Source: Solidesulfovibrio fructosivorans JJ]
Lineage (GTDB): Bacteria; Desulfobacterota; Desulfovibrionia; Desulfovibrionales; Desulfovibrionaceae
Length of the DNA stretch: 64,000 nt
Assembly (NCBI RefSeq): GCF_000179555.1
Contig: NZ_AECZ01000016.1
Location: forward strand, 1-64,000
Direction: 5' to 3'
The notes below the pieces were generated by a model, which was not told the origin of the DNA, made no database searches, and saw only the letters and a list, made by a program, of their open reading frames with translations. This document shows, in pieces, positions 24,703-33,491 of the stretch (the stretch's first letter is position 1; each line of letters starts with the position of its first letter). Position numbers and translations under genes: made by a program.

Positions 24703-25231
24703 GCCCCCACCCGCCCGGAACACCTCAGGGCAGGTATTCGTGACCGGCGAAGCCGGCCGGACAGCCTTGTCGCACCGAACACCCAGAAAATGCGGCTTTT
24801 TTCTCTCTTCGTCACGATTTGACTCATATCGCGTGTCAGTGTTTATTTTTGACCCAACATCCATCCGCAACCGGGTCATTTTGGCTACAGCCAGAACCGG
24901 TTGTAATATTTAATTTAACATAAAAAATGGCCCGTCAAGCGCCCTTCCGCCGCTTGACGTCGGCCAAACGTCCCCGCTTTTTTTCAAAAGTATCCAACAA
25001 CAAAAACACAACCCATTAATATATTGGATATTTTTTTTGGCTCGAGACTTGCTATTTTTAACCGAAGAAAGACGGCGCGCGGCCTTGCCCGCCCGCGCTT
25101 GGCGGCTCGGAGCGGTTGCGGGGAGTGCCCAATACCAAACAAACAACGGATGGACATCAACGTATTGCAGCGAAATTTTTGGTTTTAGATGTGAAAACAT
25201 GGCGTACGTCCATCATAACAGCGGAGGGGTT
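24703..25231. other. long regulatory gap before the aldehyde oxidoreductase
   Basis: About 530 bases with no supported gene. It holds an inverted repeat CGTCAAGCG-N9-CGCTTGACG (24933-24959) and a low-GC stretch near 24900-25050 that may hold the promoter. The in-frame upstream extension of the oxidoreductase lacks a ribosome-binding site and family resemblance and is not counted as coding. Confidence 0.5.
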
Positions 25232-26959
25232 ATGCCCAAGTTTATCAGAGTGGATATGAAATCCAAAAAGGTCACCACCGAGGAATGCCCGGAAAACTAT
25301 GCCGGCCTGGCCGGACGCGGCCTGACCTCCACGTTCGTGGCCAATGAAGTCAAAGCCTCGTGCCATCCGCTCGGCCATTACAACAAGCTCATCTTCGCCC
25401 CCGGCTATCTGACCGGCACGAGCGCGGCCAACTCCGGCCGGCTTTCCTGCGGCGCGAAAAGCCCGCTCACCGGCGGCATCAAGGAAAGCAACACCGGCGG
25501 CACCTTTGGCCAGAAGATGTCCAAGATGGACATCAAGGCCATCGTGTTCGAGGAGATCCCGGCCGAAGACAAGTACTACGTGGTCAAGATCACCATGGAC
25601 GGCGTGTCCTTCGACGAGGCTCCCGCCGAAACCATCGGCATGGGCAACTACGCAGCCATCAAGGTGCTCCAAGCAAAATACGGGCCCAAGGTCGGCGTGG
25701 CCATCATCGGACCGGCGGGCGAAATGCGCCTGACCGCGGCCAACATTTCCTTTGCCGACCCCCAGAGCAACATCCGCAGCGCCGGTCGCGGCGGCCTGGG
25801 CGCGGTCATGGGTTCCAAGAAAATCAAGGCCGTCGTCATCGACGACACCGGCGCGGGCAAGGTCGCCATCGCCGATGTCGAAGCCTTCAAGAGCGCTTCC
25901 AAGCGGTTCACCACCGCCCTGACCACCCACCCGGTCACCGGCCAGGGCCTGCCGAAGTACGGCACCAACGTCCTGGTCAACATCCTTAACGAAGCCGGCG
26001 GTCTGCCCACCAAAAACTTCCGCACCGGCCGCAACGACTGGGCCAACGACATCGGCGGCGAAACCATGGCCGAGCGCATCGAGGCCCGGGGCGGCAAAAC
26101 CACCCACGGCTGCCATGCCGGCTGCATCATCCGCTGCTCCCAGCACTATAATGACAAGGAAGGCAAATACCTCACCAGCGGCTTCGAATACGAGACCGTC
26201 TGGGCGCTCGGGGCCAATGCCTGCATCGACGACCTGGACGCCATCGCCTATGCCGACCGCGAATTCGACGAAGTCGGCGTGGATTCCATCGACGTGGCCG
26301 TGGCCGTGGGCGTGGCCATGGAAGCGGGCATCATCCCCTGGGGCGACGCCAAGGCCTCCCTCGATCTCATCATGGAAATCCGCAAGGGCACGCCGCTCGG
26401 CCGCATCCTGGGCAGCGGCGCGGCGGCCGTCGGCCAGATGTACGGCTTGTCCCGCGTGCCCGTGGTGAAAAAGCAGGCCATCCCGGCCTACGATCCGCGC
26501 GCGGTCAAGGGCGTCGGCCTGACCTACGCCACCACGCCCATGGGCGCCGACCACACCGCCGGCTACGCCGTCGCCACCAACATCCTCAAGGTCGGCGGCT
26601 TCGTGGATCCCCTCGGCAAGGAAGGCCAGGTGGAGCTGTCCCGCAACCTGCAAATCGCCACCGCCGCCGTGGACAGCACCGGCATGTGCCTGTTCATCGC
26701 CTTCGCCATCCTGGACATCGCCGACGGCTTCAACGCGCTAGTCGACATGATCAACGCCCGCTACGGCCTCTCCCTGACGGCGGACGACGTGGTCGAACTC
26801 GGCAAGAACATCCTGCGCGCCGAGCGCGACTTCAACAAGCGGGCCGGGCTTACCAACGCCCACGACCGGCTGCCGGAGTTCTTCGAGGAAGAATGCGCGC
26901 CGCACAACGTGACCTGGGACTTCACGGATGAGGAAGTCGATTCGGTGCTCAACTTCTAA
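25232..26959 (+). CDS. aor: aldehyde:ferredoxin oxidoreductase family, W/Mo-pterin enzyme
   Basis: A 575-residue AOR-family enzyme that oxidises aldehydes to acids using a bis-pterin tungsten or molybdenum cofactor and a [4Fe-4S] cluster, passing electrons to ferredoxin. The N-terminal pterin-binding region (AGRGLTSTFVANEV, GRLSCGAKSPLTGGIKESN) is conserved. Candidate cluster ligands are Cys294, Cys298, Cys302 (GCHAGCIIRCS) and Cys486 (STGMCLF). The first two are spaced CX3C rather than the CX2C of Pyrococcus AOR. The ATG at 25232 has GGAGG 6 bases upstream. Downstream MoaD/MoeB-like genes would support its cofactor. Confidence 0.94.
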   Translation: MPKFIRVDMKSKKVTTEECPENYAGLAGRGLTSTFVANEVKASCHPLGHYNKLIFAPGYLTGTSAANSGRLSCGAKSPLTGGIKESNTGGTFGQKMSKMDIKAIVFEEIPAEDKYYVVKITMDGVSFDEAPAETIGMGNYAAIKVLQAKYGPKVGVAIIGPAGEMRLTAANISFADPQSNIRSAGRGGLGAVMGSKKIKAVVIDDTGAGKVAIADVEAFKSASKRFTTALTTHPVTGQGLPKYGTNVLVNILNEAGGLPTKNFRTGRNDWANDIGGETMAERIEARGGKTTHGCHAGCIIRCSQHYNDKEGKYLTSGFEYETVWALGANACIDDLDAIAYADREFDEVGVDSIDVAVAVGVAMEAGIIPWGDAKASLDLIMEIRKGTPLGRILGSGAAAVGQMYGLSRVPVVKKQAIPAYDPRAVKGVGLTYATTPMGADHTAGYAVATNILKVGGFVDPLGKEGQVELSRNLQIATAAVDSTGMCLFIAFAILDIADGFNALVDMINARYGLSLTADDVVELGKNILRAERDFNKRAGLTNAHDRLPEFFEEECAPHNVTWDFTDEEVDSVLNF

Positions 26960-27209
26960 CAATCCATAGCCGCCACGAGGTGCAACGCGCACCCCGTAAA
27001 GGGAAAATACGTAATGGAGGCGGACGGCAACACTGTCTGCCTCCATTGCGTCCATGCATCGGGAGGACGATCACTTTTCGTCGGCAAGACAGGTGCAGCA
27101 TGCCGCATCGAAGCCATACGGACGAAATATGCCTTTTACGCCAAGCTGTTTTTGAGACAGCATACCGAAAAGAATCTCTTTCACGTAATGAGCCGACAAG
27201 GAGAAAGGC
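26960..27209. other. intergenic hairpin region after aor
   Basis: AATGGAGGC (27013-27021) and GCCTCCATT (27039-27047) form a 9-bp perfect stem about 55 bases after the aor stop. Beyond it lie about 160 bases of AT-richer sequence leading to the AAGGAGAAAGGC ribosome-binding site of the next gene. Confidence 0.45.
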
Positions 27210-27500
27210 GTGACGGAATCATCCGCTGTCGAAATCCGTGCCTTCATGGGGCTGTCCGCGTATTTTAGGCTAAAGAATTGGACCAATCCCAAGATCCTGA
27301 CCGTTACGGGAGAACTGACCGGCCCCGAACTCATCGCACAGCTCGGCATCAGCGAAGGCATGGTCGAGGTGATCTTCGTGAACGGAAAAGCGATGCAGCC
27401 CGATGCGGCCGTCGTGCATGGCGGCGACAGAGTCGCCCTGGCTCCTCCCGGCGTCCCCGGGCCCTACCGCGTCTTGCTGGGGTTCAAGAAGATGGGATGA
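27210..27500 (+). CDS. MoaD/ThiS-like ubiquitin-fold protein lacking the diglycine end
   Basis: A 96-residue beta-grasp protein: VEVIFVNGKAMQPDAAV then GGDRVALAPPG matches the second half of MoaD/ThiS proteins. Sulfur carriers of this family end in Gly-Gly, which is adenylated and thiocarboxylated; this one instead continues to GFKKMG. It may be a structural subunit or a carrier that needs trimming. GTG start at 27210 with AAGGAG upstream. It sits between aor and a MoeB-like gene; a second MoaD-like protein with a GGG end lies at 28885. Confidence 0.75.
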   Translation: MTESSAVEIRAFMGLSAYFRLKNWTNPKILTVTGELTGPELIAQLGISEGMVEVIFVNGKAMQPDAAVVHGGDRVALAPPGVPGPYRVLLGFKKMG

Positions 27501-27557
27501 TTTCCGGGAACACCCGCCCTGCGGGATCGAAACGTATCGAACGCCATCCCTTCCTGT

Positions 27558-28022
27558 ATGAAAAAGTATATTTTGAGTACGCATGAACGCAAACCATTAT
27601 CCAAGGTGAGCATCGATTCCCTTCAAAAGAAGGGAATCCAGGTTATTTTCGTCCATTCCTGGCCGGATATCGTATCAACATGTGAATATATTGACTTTGA
27701 CCTCATCCTCGGATATTGTAATTATAATAGAATAAAAACATGCAGAATTCTTGAATTCATAAACGACTATTACCTCCAGACCAATCGCAGGCCGGCACAT
27801 ATTGTCCTGCATGAGCATGCGTATTCCTTAAGACCAGAGCAGTTCAAATCACTCGGCCCCTTTTTGCGGCATATCTTTCCCAAGGACGCCATGGAGTCGG
27901 ACGTGCTCGATACGATTATCAGGCTTCTGCGGACCAAAGAAAAAATCAGCACGGCGCGGGTCCACTCCTGGTGGAACCCCCATTTCCCGAAAGAAAAAGA
28001 CATGACGGACATCGCCTTGTAA
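27558..28022 (+). CDS. hypothetical protein, possible receiver-like fold
   Basis: A 154-residue protein of clearly lower GC than its neighbours. Alternating hydrophobic strands (YILST, IQVIFVHS, FDLILGYC, PAHIVLHEH) and helices resemble a CheY-like alpha/beta fold, but no phosphoacceptor aspartate follows the third strand. There is no good ribosome-binding site before the ATG at 27558. It lies between the MoaD-like and MoeB-like genes and may be a recent insertion into that operon. Function unknown. Confidence 0.55.
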   Translation: MKKYILSTHERKPLSKVSIDSLQKKGIQVIFVHSWPDIVSTCEYIDFDLILGYCNYNRIKTCRILEFINDYYLQTNRRPAHIVLHEHAYSLRPEQFKSLGPFLRHIFPKDAMESDVLDTIIRLLRTKEKISTARVHSWWNPHFPKEKDMTDIAL

Positions 28023-28102
28023 CACCCCCGCATGGTCCTGTTCCGGCCCGCCCCATGGCGGCAAGGGCCGTGCCGCCACACGTTGGGAGCCTGGGGAGAC
28101 GT

Positions 28103-28870
28103 ATGGAATCCGAAGCCATGTTTTTGGAGCGCTACAGCCGGCACATCGTGCTGCCCGGAATCGGCATCGAGGGACAGCGCAAGATCGCACGGGGGAAGGT
28201 GCTCGTCATCGGCGCGGGCGGCCTGGGTTCGCCCGTCGCCTACTATCTGGCAGCGGCCGGGGTCGGCGTGCTGGGGATCCTCGACTGCGACGTCGTGGAC
28301 CGCTCCAACTTGCAGCGCCAGATTCTCCACGCCACGGACGATATCGGCCGGCCCAAGGTGGTTTCGGCCAAGGAAAAGCTCGAACGGCTCAACCCCGACG
28401 TTTCCGTGCGAACCTACGATACGCGGATCGACGCGTCGAATATCGGCAAGATCATCGCTCCCTACGATTTCGTCGTGGACGGCGTGGACAATTTCCAAAC
28501 AAAATTCCTGATCAACGACGCCTGCATCCTGGCCGGAATCCCCTTTTCCATGGGCGGCGTGTTGCAGTTCGTCGGCCAGACCATGACCGTCCTGCCCGGT
28601 AAAAGCGCCTGCTACCGTTGCGTCATGGGCGATGTGTCCAAAAGCGCGCCGACCTGCGCCGAAAAAGGCCTCCTCGGGCCGGTGCCCGGCATAACGGGGA
28701 CCATCCAGGCCGCGGAGGCACTCAAATACCTCACCGGGGCCGGCGAACTCCTTTGCGACAACCTGCTCCTTTTCGACGCCACGGCCATGGAATTCATGAA
28801 AAGCCCCGTCCGCCGCAACCCGGACTGCCCCGCCTGCGGCGAACATCACGCCCCCCCGCAACCGTCGTAA
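28103..28870 (+). CDS. MoeB/ThiF/HesA-family E1-like adenylyltransferase
   Basis: A 255-residue protein that would adenylate the C-terminal glycine of a MoaD/ThiS partner. ATP-binding motif GAGGLGSPVAYYLAAAGVG, then DCDVVDRSNLQRQ (magnesium and arginine-finger region), FVVDGVDNFQTKF, and zinc Cys pairs CYRC and CPAC. A TCAEKGLLGPVPG segment corresponds to the loop that carries a Cys in several members. The ATG at 28103 has GGAG at 5 bases; upstream in-frame sequence belongs to the preceding gene's 3' part. Its probable partner, with a GGG C-terminus, follows after 14 bases. Confidence 0.92.
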   Translation: MESEAMFLERYSRHIVLPGIGIEGQRKIARGKVLVIGAGGLGSPVAYYLAAAGVGVLGILDCDVVDRSNLQRQILHATDDIGRPKVVSAKEKLERLNPDVSVRTYDTRIDASNIGKIIAPYDFVVDGVDNFQTKFLINDACILAGIPFSMGGVLQFVGQTMTVLPGKSACYRCVMGDVSKSAPTCAEKGLLGPVPGITGTIQAAEALKYLTGAGELLCDNLLLFDATAMEFMKSPVRRNPDCPACGEHHAPPQPS

Positions 28871-28884
28871 CGCGAGGAGCCCCC

Positions 28885-29112
28885 ATGCCCATCGAAATCA
28901 AATGCTACGCCACCCTGGCCGATCGCGCCCCGGCCGACGCGGCCGCCTTCCCCATCGCGCCCGGTGAAACCGTGCTCGATGTCCTCGCGCGGCTTTCCAT
29001 CGCCGAAGCGGAGGTCAAAATCGTCTTCGTCAACGGCGTCATCTCGCCCCTGGACCACCCCCTCGCCGACGGAGACCGCGTCGGCGTGTTCCCGGCCGTC
29101 GGCGGGGGGTGA
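28885..29112 (+). CDS. moaD: MoaD/ThiS-family sulfur carrier protein
   Basis: A 75-residue beta-grasp protein ending VGGG, so it carries the terminal glycines required for adenylation and thiocarboxylate formation. Conserved VKIVFVNGVISPLDHPL and DGDRVGVFPAVGG. It follows the MoeB-like gene by 14 bases with GAGGAG before its ATG. Together they would supply sulfur for the pterin cofactor used by the upstream aldehyde oxidoreductase. Confidence 0.9.
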   Translation: MPIEIKCYATLADRAPADAAAFPIAPGETVLDVLARLSIAEAEVKIVFVNGVISPLDHPLADGDRVGVFPAVGGG

Positions 29113-29144
29113 GGAGAGGAAGAGGGGGAGGATGCCTCCGGCGG

Positions 29145-29180
29145 CCAGGGGGAAACTTTTTGAAAAAAGTTTCCCCCTGG
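29145..29180. repeat. hairpin repeat, possible terminator of the aor-moaD run
   Basis: A near-perfect inverted repeat (arm CCAGGGGGAAACTTTTT) 32 bases after the moaD stop. A second short hairpin, CCCCCTT...AAGGGGG, follows at 29182-29207. It belongs to the same general class as the elements at 29308, 40041 and 51884: G-rich arm, A/T-rich centre. Confidence 0.55.
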
Positions 29181-29307
29181 ACCCCCTTCAAAAACTTTCA
29201 AAGGGGGATGGAGGCTTCACCGGCCCCCAAAAAAAGCGAGACCGGTCCGATGACCGATCCCGCCCTGTATCCGCCCTACCCATTGAAAGTTTTTGGGAGG
29301 GGAGAGC

Positions 29308-29349
29308 GCGAGAGGGGAACCCTTTTTTCAAAAAGGGTTCCCCTCTCGC
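29308..29349. repeat. dispersed GCGAGAGGGG hairpin element, copy A
   Basis: A 42-base almost perfect palindrome with outer arm GCGAGAGGGGAACCC and an oligo-T/oligo-A centre, placed between the convergent moaD and CBS genes. Related copies at 40041-40081 and 51884-51926 share the outer arm and centre. Confidence 0.7.
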
Positions 29350-29358
29350 ACTTCTCTC

Positions 29359-30015
29359 TCAATCCCTCGTCCAAGAGAGGACCTGGCAGTTTTTTGCCAG
29401 GATCGTATGCAGTTCGCGTTCGCGGGTTTCCGGCAGGCCCTGGATGCGGATGGAGACGTCGCGGCGCGAGGGGTCGGCCTGGTCGTAGGAGGACAGGATG
29501 CTGATGATGCGGGCCTCGTGGCCACGCAGGGCGTCGAGCACGGGCTTGAGGCTCCCCTCGGCCGTGCCCAGGCGCAGGCCGATCTGGATGCCGTCCTGGT
29601 CGATGCCGGTGATGGACACGAACAGCCGGAAGATGTCAGTGTCCGTGATGATGCCCAGCACCTTGCCGTCCGCGTCGATGACCGGCAGGCTCCCGATCTT
29701 GAGGTCGCGCATGATCAGCGCCGCGCGCTCCACGGTATCCGTGGGCCGGATGAAGCGCGGCGATTTGGTCATGATGTTTTTGACCTTCATCTCCGAGAGC
29801 AGATAGGTCAGTTCGTACATGTCCAGGGAGGTGGCGTCCGAAGGCGAGGCCGCTTTCAGATCGCGCTCGGACACGATGCCGATGAGCTTGCCGTCCTTGT
29901 CCACGACGGGCAGGCGGCGGATTTTGTGTTCGCGCATCATTCGCCCGGCCTTGATCATGGACACGTCCCCGGTCGCCGTAACGACGTTTCGCGACATCCA
30001 ATCCCCGACGAGCAT
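29359..30015 (-). CDS. tandem CBS-domain protein (AcuB-like)
   Basis: A 218-residue cytoplasmic protein with two CBS domains (about 5-60 and 78-135; VVDKDGKLIGIVSERDL and VIDADGKVLGIITDTDI). An ACT-like C-terminal segment (about 140-210) gives the AcuB-type layout. Such proteins bind adenosyl nucleotides and act as energy or metabolite sensors. It lies 69 bases after livF on the same strand, probably the tail of the aminotransferase-liv operon. Confidence 0.85.
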   Translation of the reverse strand: MLVGDWMSRNVVTATGDVSMIKAGRMMREHKIRRLPVVDKDGKLIGIVSERDLKAASPSDATSLDMYELTYLLSEMKVKNIMTKSPRFIRPTDTVERAALIMRDLKIGSLPVIDADGKVLGIITDTDIFRLFVSITGIDQDGIQIGLRLGTAEGSLKPVLDALRGHEARIISILSSYDQADPSRRDVSIRIQGLPETRERELHTILAKNCQVLSWTRD

Positions 30016-30084
30016 GCTGTCTGGCTCCTTGCGCTAAAGGTGAGGCGGACAGGGCCCCGAACGGAGCCCCCCGCCGGGATATCG

Positions 30085-30795
30085 TCAAATGCCCAGATAG
30101 GCCGTCTTGATGTGCGGATTTTCGAGCAGCTGCCCGGCTTCGCCGGAAAGAGCCACCCGGCCGTGTTCCAGCACGTAGCCCCGGTCGGACAGTTTCAGCG
30201 AATGGTTCACGTCCTGTTCGACCAGAAGCACCGTGGTGCCGGTGTCGGCGATCTTGCGCAACGTTTCGAAGATGGACTTGACCAGGATCGGGGCCAGGCC
30301 GAGCGACGGCTCGTCGAGCATGAGCAGCCCCGGCAGGGCCATAAGCCCCCGGCCGATGGCCACCATCTGCTGCTCGCCGCCGGAAAGCGTCATGGCCATC
30401 TGCTCCTGGCGTTCGAGCAGGCGCGGCAACAGCGCATGCACCTGGCGCAACGTCTTTTCCCGCTCCTTGTAGGCCCGTGGCGTGTAGGCGCCGATGGCCA
30501 GGTTCTCGGCCACGGTCATGAGCGAAAAAAGCCGCCGGCCTTCGGGCACCTGGACGATGCCGCGTTCTACGATGCGCTCGGGCGGCAGGCTCTGGATGGG
30601 CTCGCCCCGAAAGCGGATGATGCCCGAACTTGGGGAGAGCAGGCCGGAGATGGTCTTGAGCAGCGTGGACTTGCCCGCGCCGTTGCCGCCGATGATGCTG
30701 ACGACCTCCCCCTCCTCCACGGTCAGGGACAGGTCGTTTATGACCTGGACGTCGCCGTAGGCCACGTCGATATGTTCCACGCTAAGCAGCGTCAT
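30085..30795 (-). CDS. livF: branched-chain/amide ABC transporter ATPase LivF
   Basis: A 236-residue ATPase: Walker A GGNGAGKSTL, signature LSGGEQQ, Walker B LLMLDEPSLGLAP, and the H-loop-equivalent VLLVEQDV. It powers the HAAT-family permease formed by LivH and LivM. Its start overlaps the end of livG by 14 bases, indicating coupled translation. Confidence 0.95.
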   Translation of the reverse strand: MTLLSVEHIDVAYGDVQVINDLSLTVEEGEVVSIIGGNGAGKSTLLKTISGLLSPSSGIIRFRGEPIQSLPPERIVERGIVQVPEGRRLFSLMTVAENLAIGAYTPRAYKEREKTLRQVHALLPRLLERQEQMAMTLSGGEQQMVAIGRGLMALPGLLMLDEPSLGLAPILVKSIFETLRKIADTGTTVLLVEQDVNHSLKLSDRGYVLEHGRVALSGEAGQLLENPHIKTAYLGI

Positions 30796-31510
30796 AGTCG
30801 CCTCCCAGGTAGGCCTTGATGACGTTCTCGTCCCTGGTCACCTCTTCGGGCGTGCCCTCGGCGATCTTCTGGCCGAACTGGAGCACGGCCACCCGGTCGG
30901 AGAGGGCCATGACGGCGCGCATGATGTGCTCGATGACGAAGACCGTCACGCCCCGGTCGCGAAGGCCCTTGATGATGGCGATCATGTCGTCGACCTCGGT
31001 CGGGCGCAGACCGGCCATGACCTCGTCGAGCAGCAGCAACTCGGGGCCCGTGGCCAGGGCCTTGCCGATCTCCAGGCGCTTGCGGTCGGCGATGGTGAGG
31101 CTTCCGGCCAGACGGTCGCGCAAATCCCCGAGGCCCAAGGTGGCGATGACCTCCTCGGCCTTCTCCCGGGCCTTGTGGGTGGTGCCGCTGTGGAGGAAAG
31201 CCCCGACCATGACATTATAGAGGACGGTTTTGGTGGCGAAGGGTTTGACGATCTGGAAGGTGCGGGCCAGCCCCATCTTGCACAGGTCCCAGGGCTTGCG
31301 GCCGCTTATGGCCTCCCCTTTGAAGCGGATGGTTCCCTCGGTCGGCGCGTAGACGCCGGCCACGAGGTTGAAGACCGTGGATTTGCCCGCTCCGTTCGGG
31401 CCTATAAGGGCCATGATCTCGCCTTCGGCGATATGCAGGTCCAGGGAACTGACCGCCGTCAGTCCGCCGAAGTTCTTGGTCAGGGCCGTTATTTCAAGGA
31501 TGTTGCTCAT
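30782..31510 (-). CDS. livG: branched-chain/amide ABC transporter ATPase LivG
   Basis: A 242-residue ATPase with Walker A GPNGAGKST and Walker B LLLLDEVMAGLRPTE. The ABC signature position reads LTIADRKRLEIGKAL instead of LSGGQ, a form seen in a subgroup of LivG-like and amide/urea-type transporter ATPases. The ATG at 31510 overlaps the livM stop (ATGA), and its own stop overlaps livF. Confidence 0.94.
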   Translation of the reverse strand: MSNILEITALTKNFGGLTAVSSLDLHIAEGEIMALIGPNGAGKSTVFNLVAGVYAPTEGTIRFKGEAISGRKPWDLCKMGLARTFQIVKPFATKTVLYNVMVGAFLHSGTTHKAREKAEEVIATLGLGDLRDRLAGSLTIADRKRLEIGKALATGPELLLLDEVMAGLRPTEVDDMIAIIKGLRDRGVTVFVIEHIMRAVMALSDRVAVLQFGQKIAEGTPEEVTRDENVIKAYLGGDYDAA

Positions 31511-32523
31511 GCGGCTTCTCCCTTGGGGACGTCGTCGCGGGTGATCTTGCGGGCGAGTTTGTCGTAGGCGGCGGCCAGCGGCGCGGTCAGGCCCTGCGGC
31601 TTGTAGAGCATGACCAGGATGAGGATGAGGCCGAAGATGACCAGGTGCAGGCCCGGCAGCATGTCGCTTAAATAGATGCGGGTGAACTCGTTTAAGGGCC
31701 GAAGCACCAGCGCGCCGATGACCGGGCCGGCAATGGTGCCCCGGCCGCCGATGAGCGCGATAAAGGCGATCTCGAAGGAGAGGTCGAGCCCCATGAGCCC
31801 CTTGGGATAGAAGTAGAGCATGAGCTGGGCGTAGAAGGTGCCGGCCAGGGCCGTGAAGAAACACGACAAGGCCATGGCCAGAAGCTTGTAGTTGGCCACG
31901 TTGATGCCAAGGGCCCCGGCCGCTTCCGGCTCCTCGCCCCCGGCGGCCAGGTAATAGCCGATCTTGGACCGGGAGATGCCCCAGGTCAGGAACAGCACGA
32001 GGACCAGCATGACGAGAATGATGTAATAATATGGCAGCTTGGACATGAACTGGTAATTCCAAAACGAGCCCTGCGTAAGCGGTATGAGAAGTCCCCGGGG
32101 ACCGTTTATGTGCAGCGGCCCGAGGTAGTTGATGTTTTCGACGATGACCCGGATGCCCTCGGCAAAAGCGATGGTGCACAGGCAGAAATAGGCCCCGCGC
32201 AACCGGAAGGTGGGGAGTCCCATGATGATGCCGACGATGGCGGCCAGCACCCCGCCGACCAACATGCCGAGCCAGGGCGAAACGCCGTATTGCAGGGTCA
32301 GGATGGTCGAGGTGTAGGCCCCGATGCCGACGAAGACGGAATGCCCGAGGGGCAGCACGCCGGCAAAGCCGCCGACCAGGTTCCACGACGTGGTCAGGTA
32401 GGCGTAGAAAAAGAGCAAAATGAGAATTTGCAGGTAGGTTGGCGAGGTGACCACCAGAGGCAGCCCGAAGGCGACCAGGGCGGCCAAGCCCAGAAGCGAC
32501 GTGTCGAGTTGTTTTCGGCTCAC
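31507..32523 (-). CDS. livM: branched-chain/amide ABC transporter permease LivM
   Basis: A 338-residue polytopic membrane protein with the LivM core (GFAGVLPLGHSVFVGIGAYT, IGGRGTIAGPVIGA). It pairs with LivH to form the transmembrane pore. It is followed by livG with a 4-base overlap and preceded by livH with an 11-base gap. Confidence 0.94.
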   Translation of the reverse strand: MSRKQLDTSLLGLAALVAFGLPLVVTSPTYLQILILLFFYAYLTTSWNLVGGFAGVLPLGHSVFVGIGAYTSTILTLQYGVSPWLGMLVGGVLAAIVGIIMGLPTFRLRGAYFCLCTIAFAEGIRVIVENINYLGPLHINGPRGLLIPLTQGSFWNYQFMSKLPYYYIILVMLVLVLFLTWGISRSKIGYYLAAGGEEPEAAGALGINVANYKLLAMALSCFFTALAGTFYAQLMLYFYPKGLMGLDLSFEIAFIALIGGRGTIAGPVIGALVLRPLNEFTRIYLSDMLPGLHLVIFGLILILVMLYKPQGLTAPLAAAYDKLARKITRDDVPKGEAA

Positions 32524-32534
32524 GATGTCCCCTC

Positions 32535-33419
32535 CTACCAGTCCTGTTTGTTGCCGAAAAAACCCGAGGGTTTTACGAACAAAATAATAAGGAAAATTGC
32601 GTAGATGATCGCTTCGGTCCAGGTCGAGGCCATAAACTGGGAAAAGACCGATTCGACAAGGCCGATCACCAGGCCGCCGAGCAGCGCCCCGGGAATGCTG
32701 CCGAGCCCGCCGAGCACCACGATGATAAAGGCCCGGATGTCGAAGACCACGCCCACCGAGGGGTAGACGTAGTAAAACGGGATGAGCACACAGCCGGCGA
32801 TGCCGGCGATGGCCGTGCCGAGGCCAAAGGCGATGTTGTAGACCTTGTACTGGTCGATGCCCATGAGGTTGGCCGCCTCGCGGTCAAGGGCGGTGGCCCG
32901 AAGCGCCATGCCGATCTTGGTCTTGCGCATGAAAAGGGCCAGCCCCACGGCGGTCAGGATCGCCACCACGAAGCCGGAAAATTTCGGGATCGAGACGATA
33001 TACGGCCCCAGCGCCATGGACTTGTTGGAAATGGCCGTGCGCACGGTGCGGTATTCGGCGCCGAAGCACATGAGCGCCAGGTTGTCGAGGACGTACCAGA
33101 CGCCGGTGGTGACGATGATGACCGTCGCCGGCTCGCGCACTTCCCGCTCGGACTTGAACACGGGCTTTATCACCACGTCCTGGAGATAGTAGCCGAAGAA
33201 ATAGAGGATTGGTGGAACGATGATAAGGGCCAGGTACGGGTGGATGCCCGTGAGCTTGATCAGCCAGTAGGCGCTGAACATGCCGACCATCAGCAGGGAG
33301 CCGTGGGCGAAGTTGATCACCTTCATCACCCCGAAGATCAGGGTGAGTCCGAGGGCGGTCAGCCCGTACATGGCGCCCATCATGAGGCCGTTTATGATTG
33401 ACTGTATCACCTCGGTCAT
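32535..33419 (-). CDS. livH: branched-chain/amide ABC transporter permease LivH
   Basis: A 294-residue polytopic permease with LivH landmarks: GLMMGAMYGLTALGLTLIFG at the N-terminus, VINFAHGSLLMVG, and VVLGGLGSIPGALLGGLV near the end. AGGCC-rich leader; the ATG at 33419 is 72 bases after livK. Confidence 0.94.
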   Translation of the reverse strand: MTEVIQSIINGLMMGAMYGLTALGLTLIFGVMKVINFAHGSLLMVGMFSAYWLIKLTGIHPYLALIIVPPILYFFGYYLQDVVIKPVFKSEREVREPATVIIVTTGVWYVLDNLALMCFGAEYRTVRTAISNKSMALGPYIVSIPKFSGFVVAILTAVGLALFMRKTKIGMALRATALDREAANLMGIDQYKVYNIAFGLGTAIAGIAGCVLIPFYYVYPSVGVVFDIRAFIIVVLGGLGSIPGALLGGLVIGLVESVFSQFMASTWTEAIIYAIFLIILFVKPSGFFGNKQDW

Positions 33420-33491
33420 GAGGCCTTCTCTCCGGACGTTTGCTCCGGACCGCCGGAAGGCGGCGATCCGGAGCGTTTGCGGCTTGCGGGG

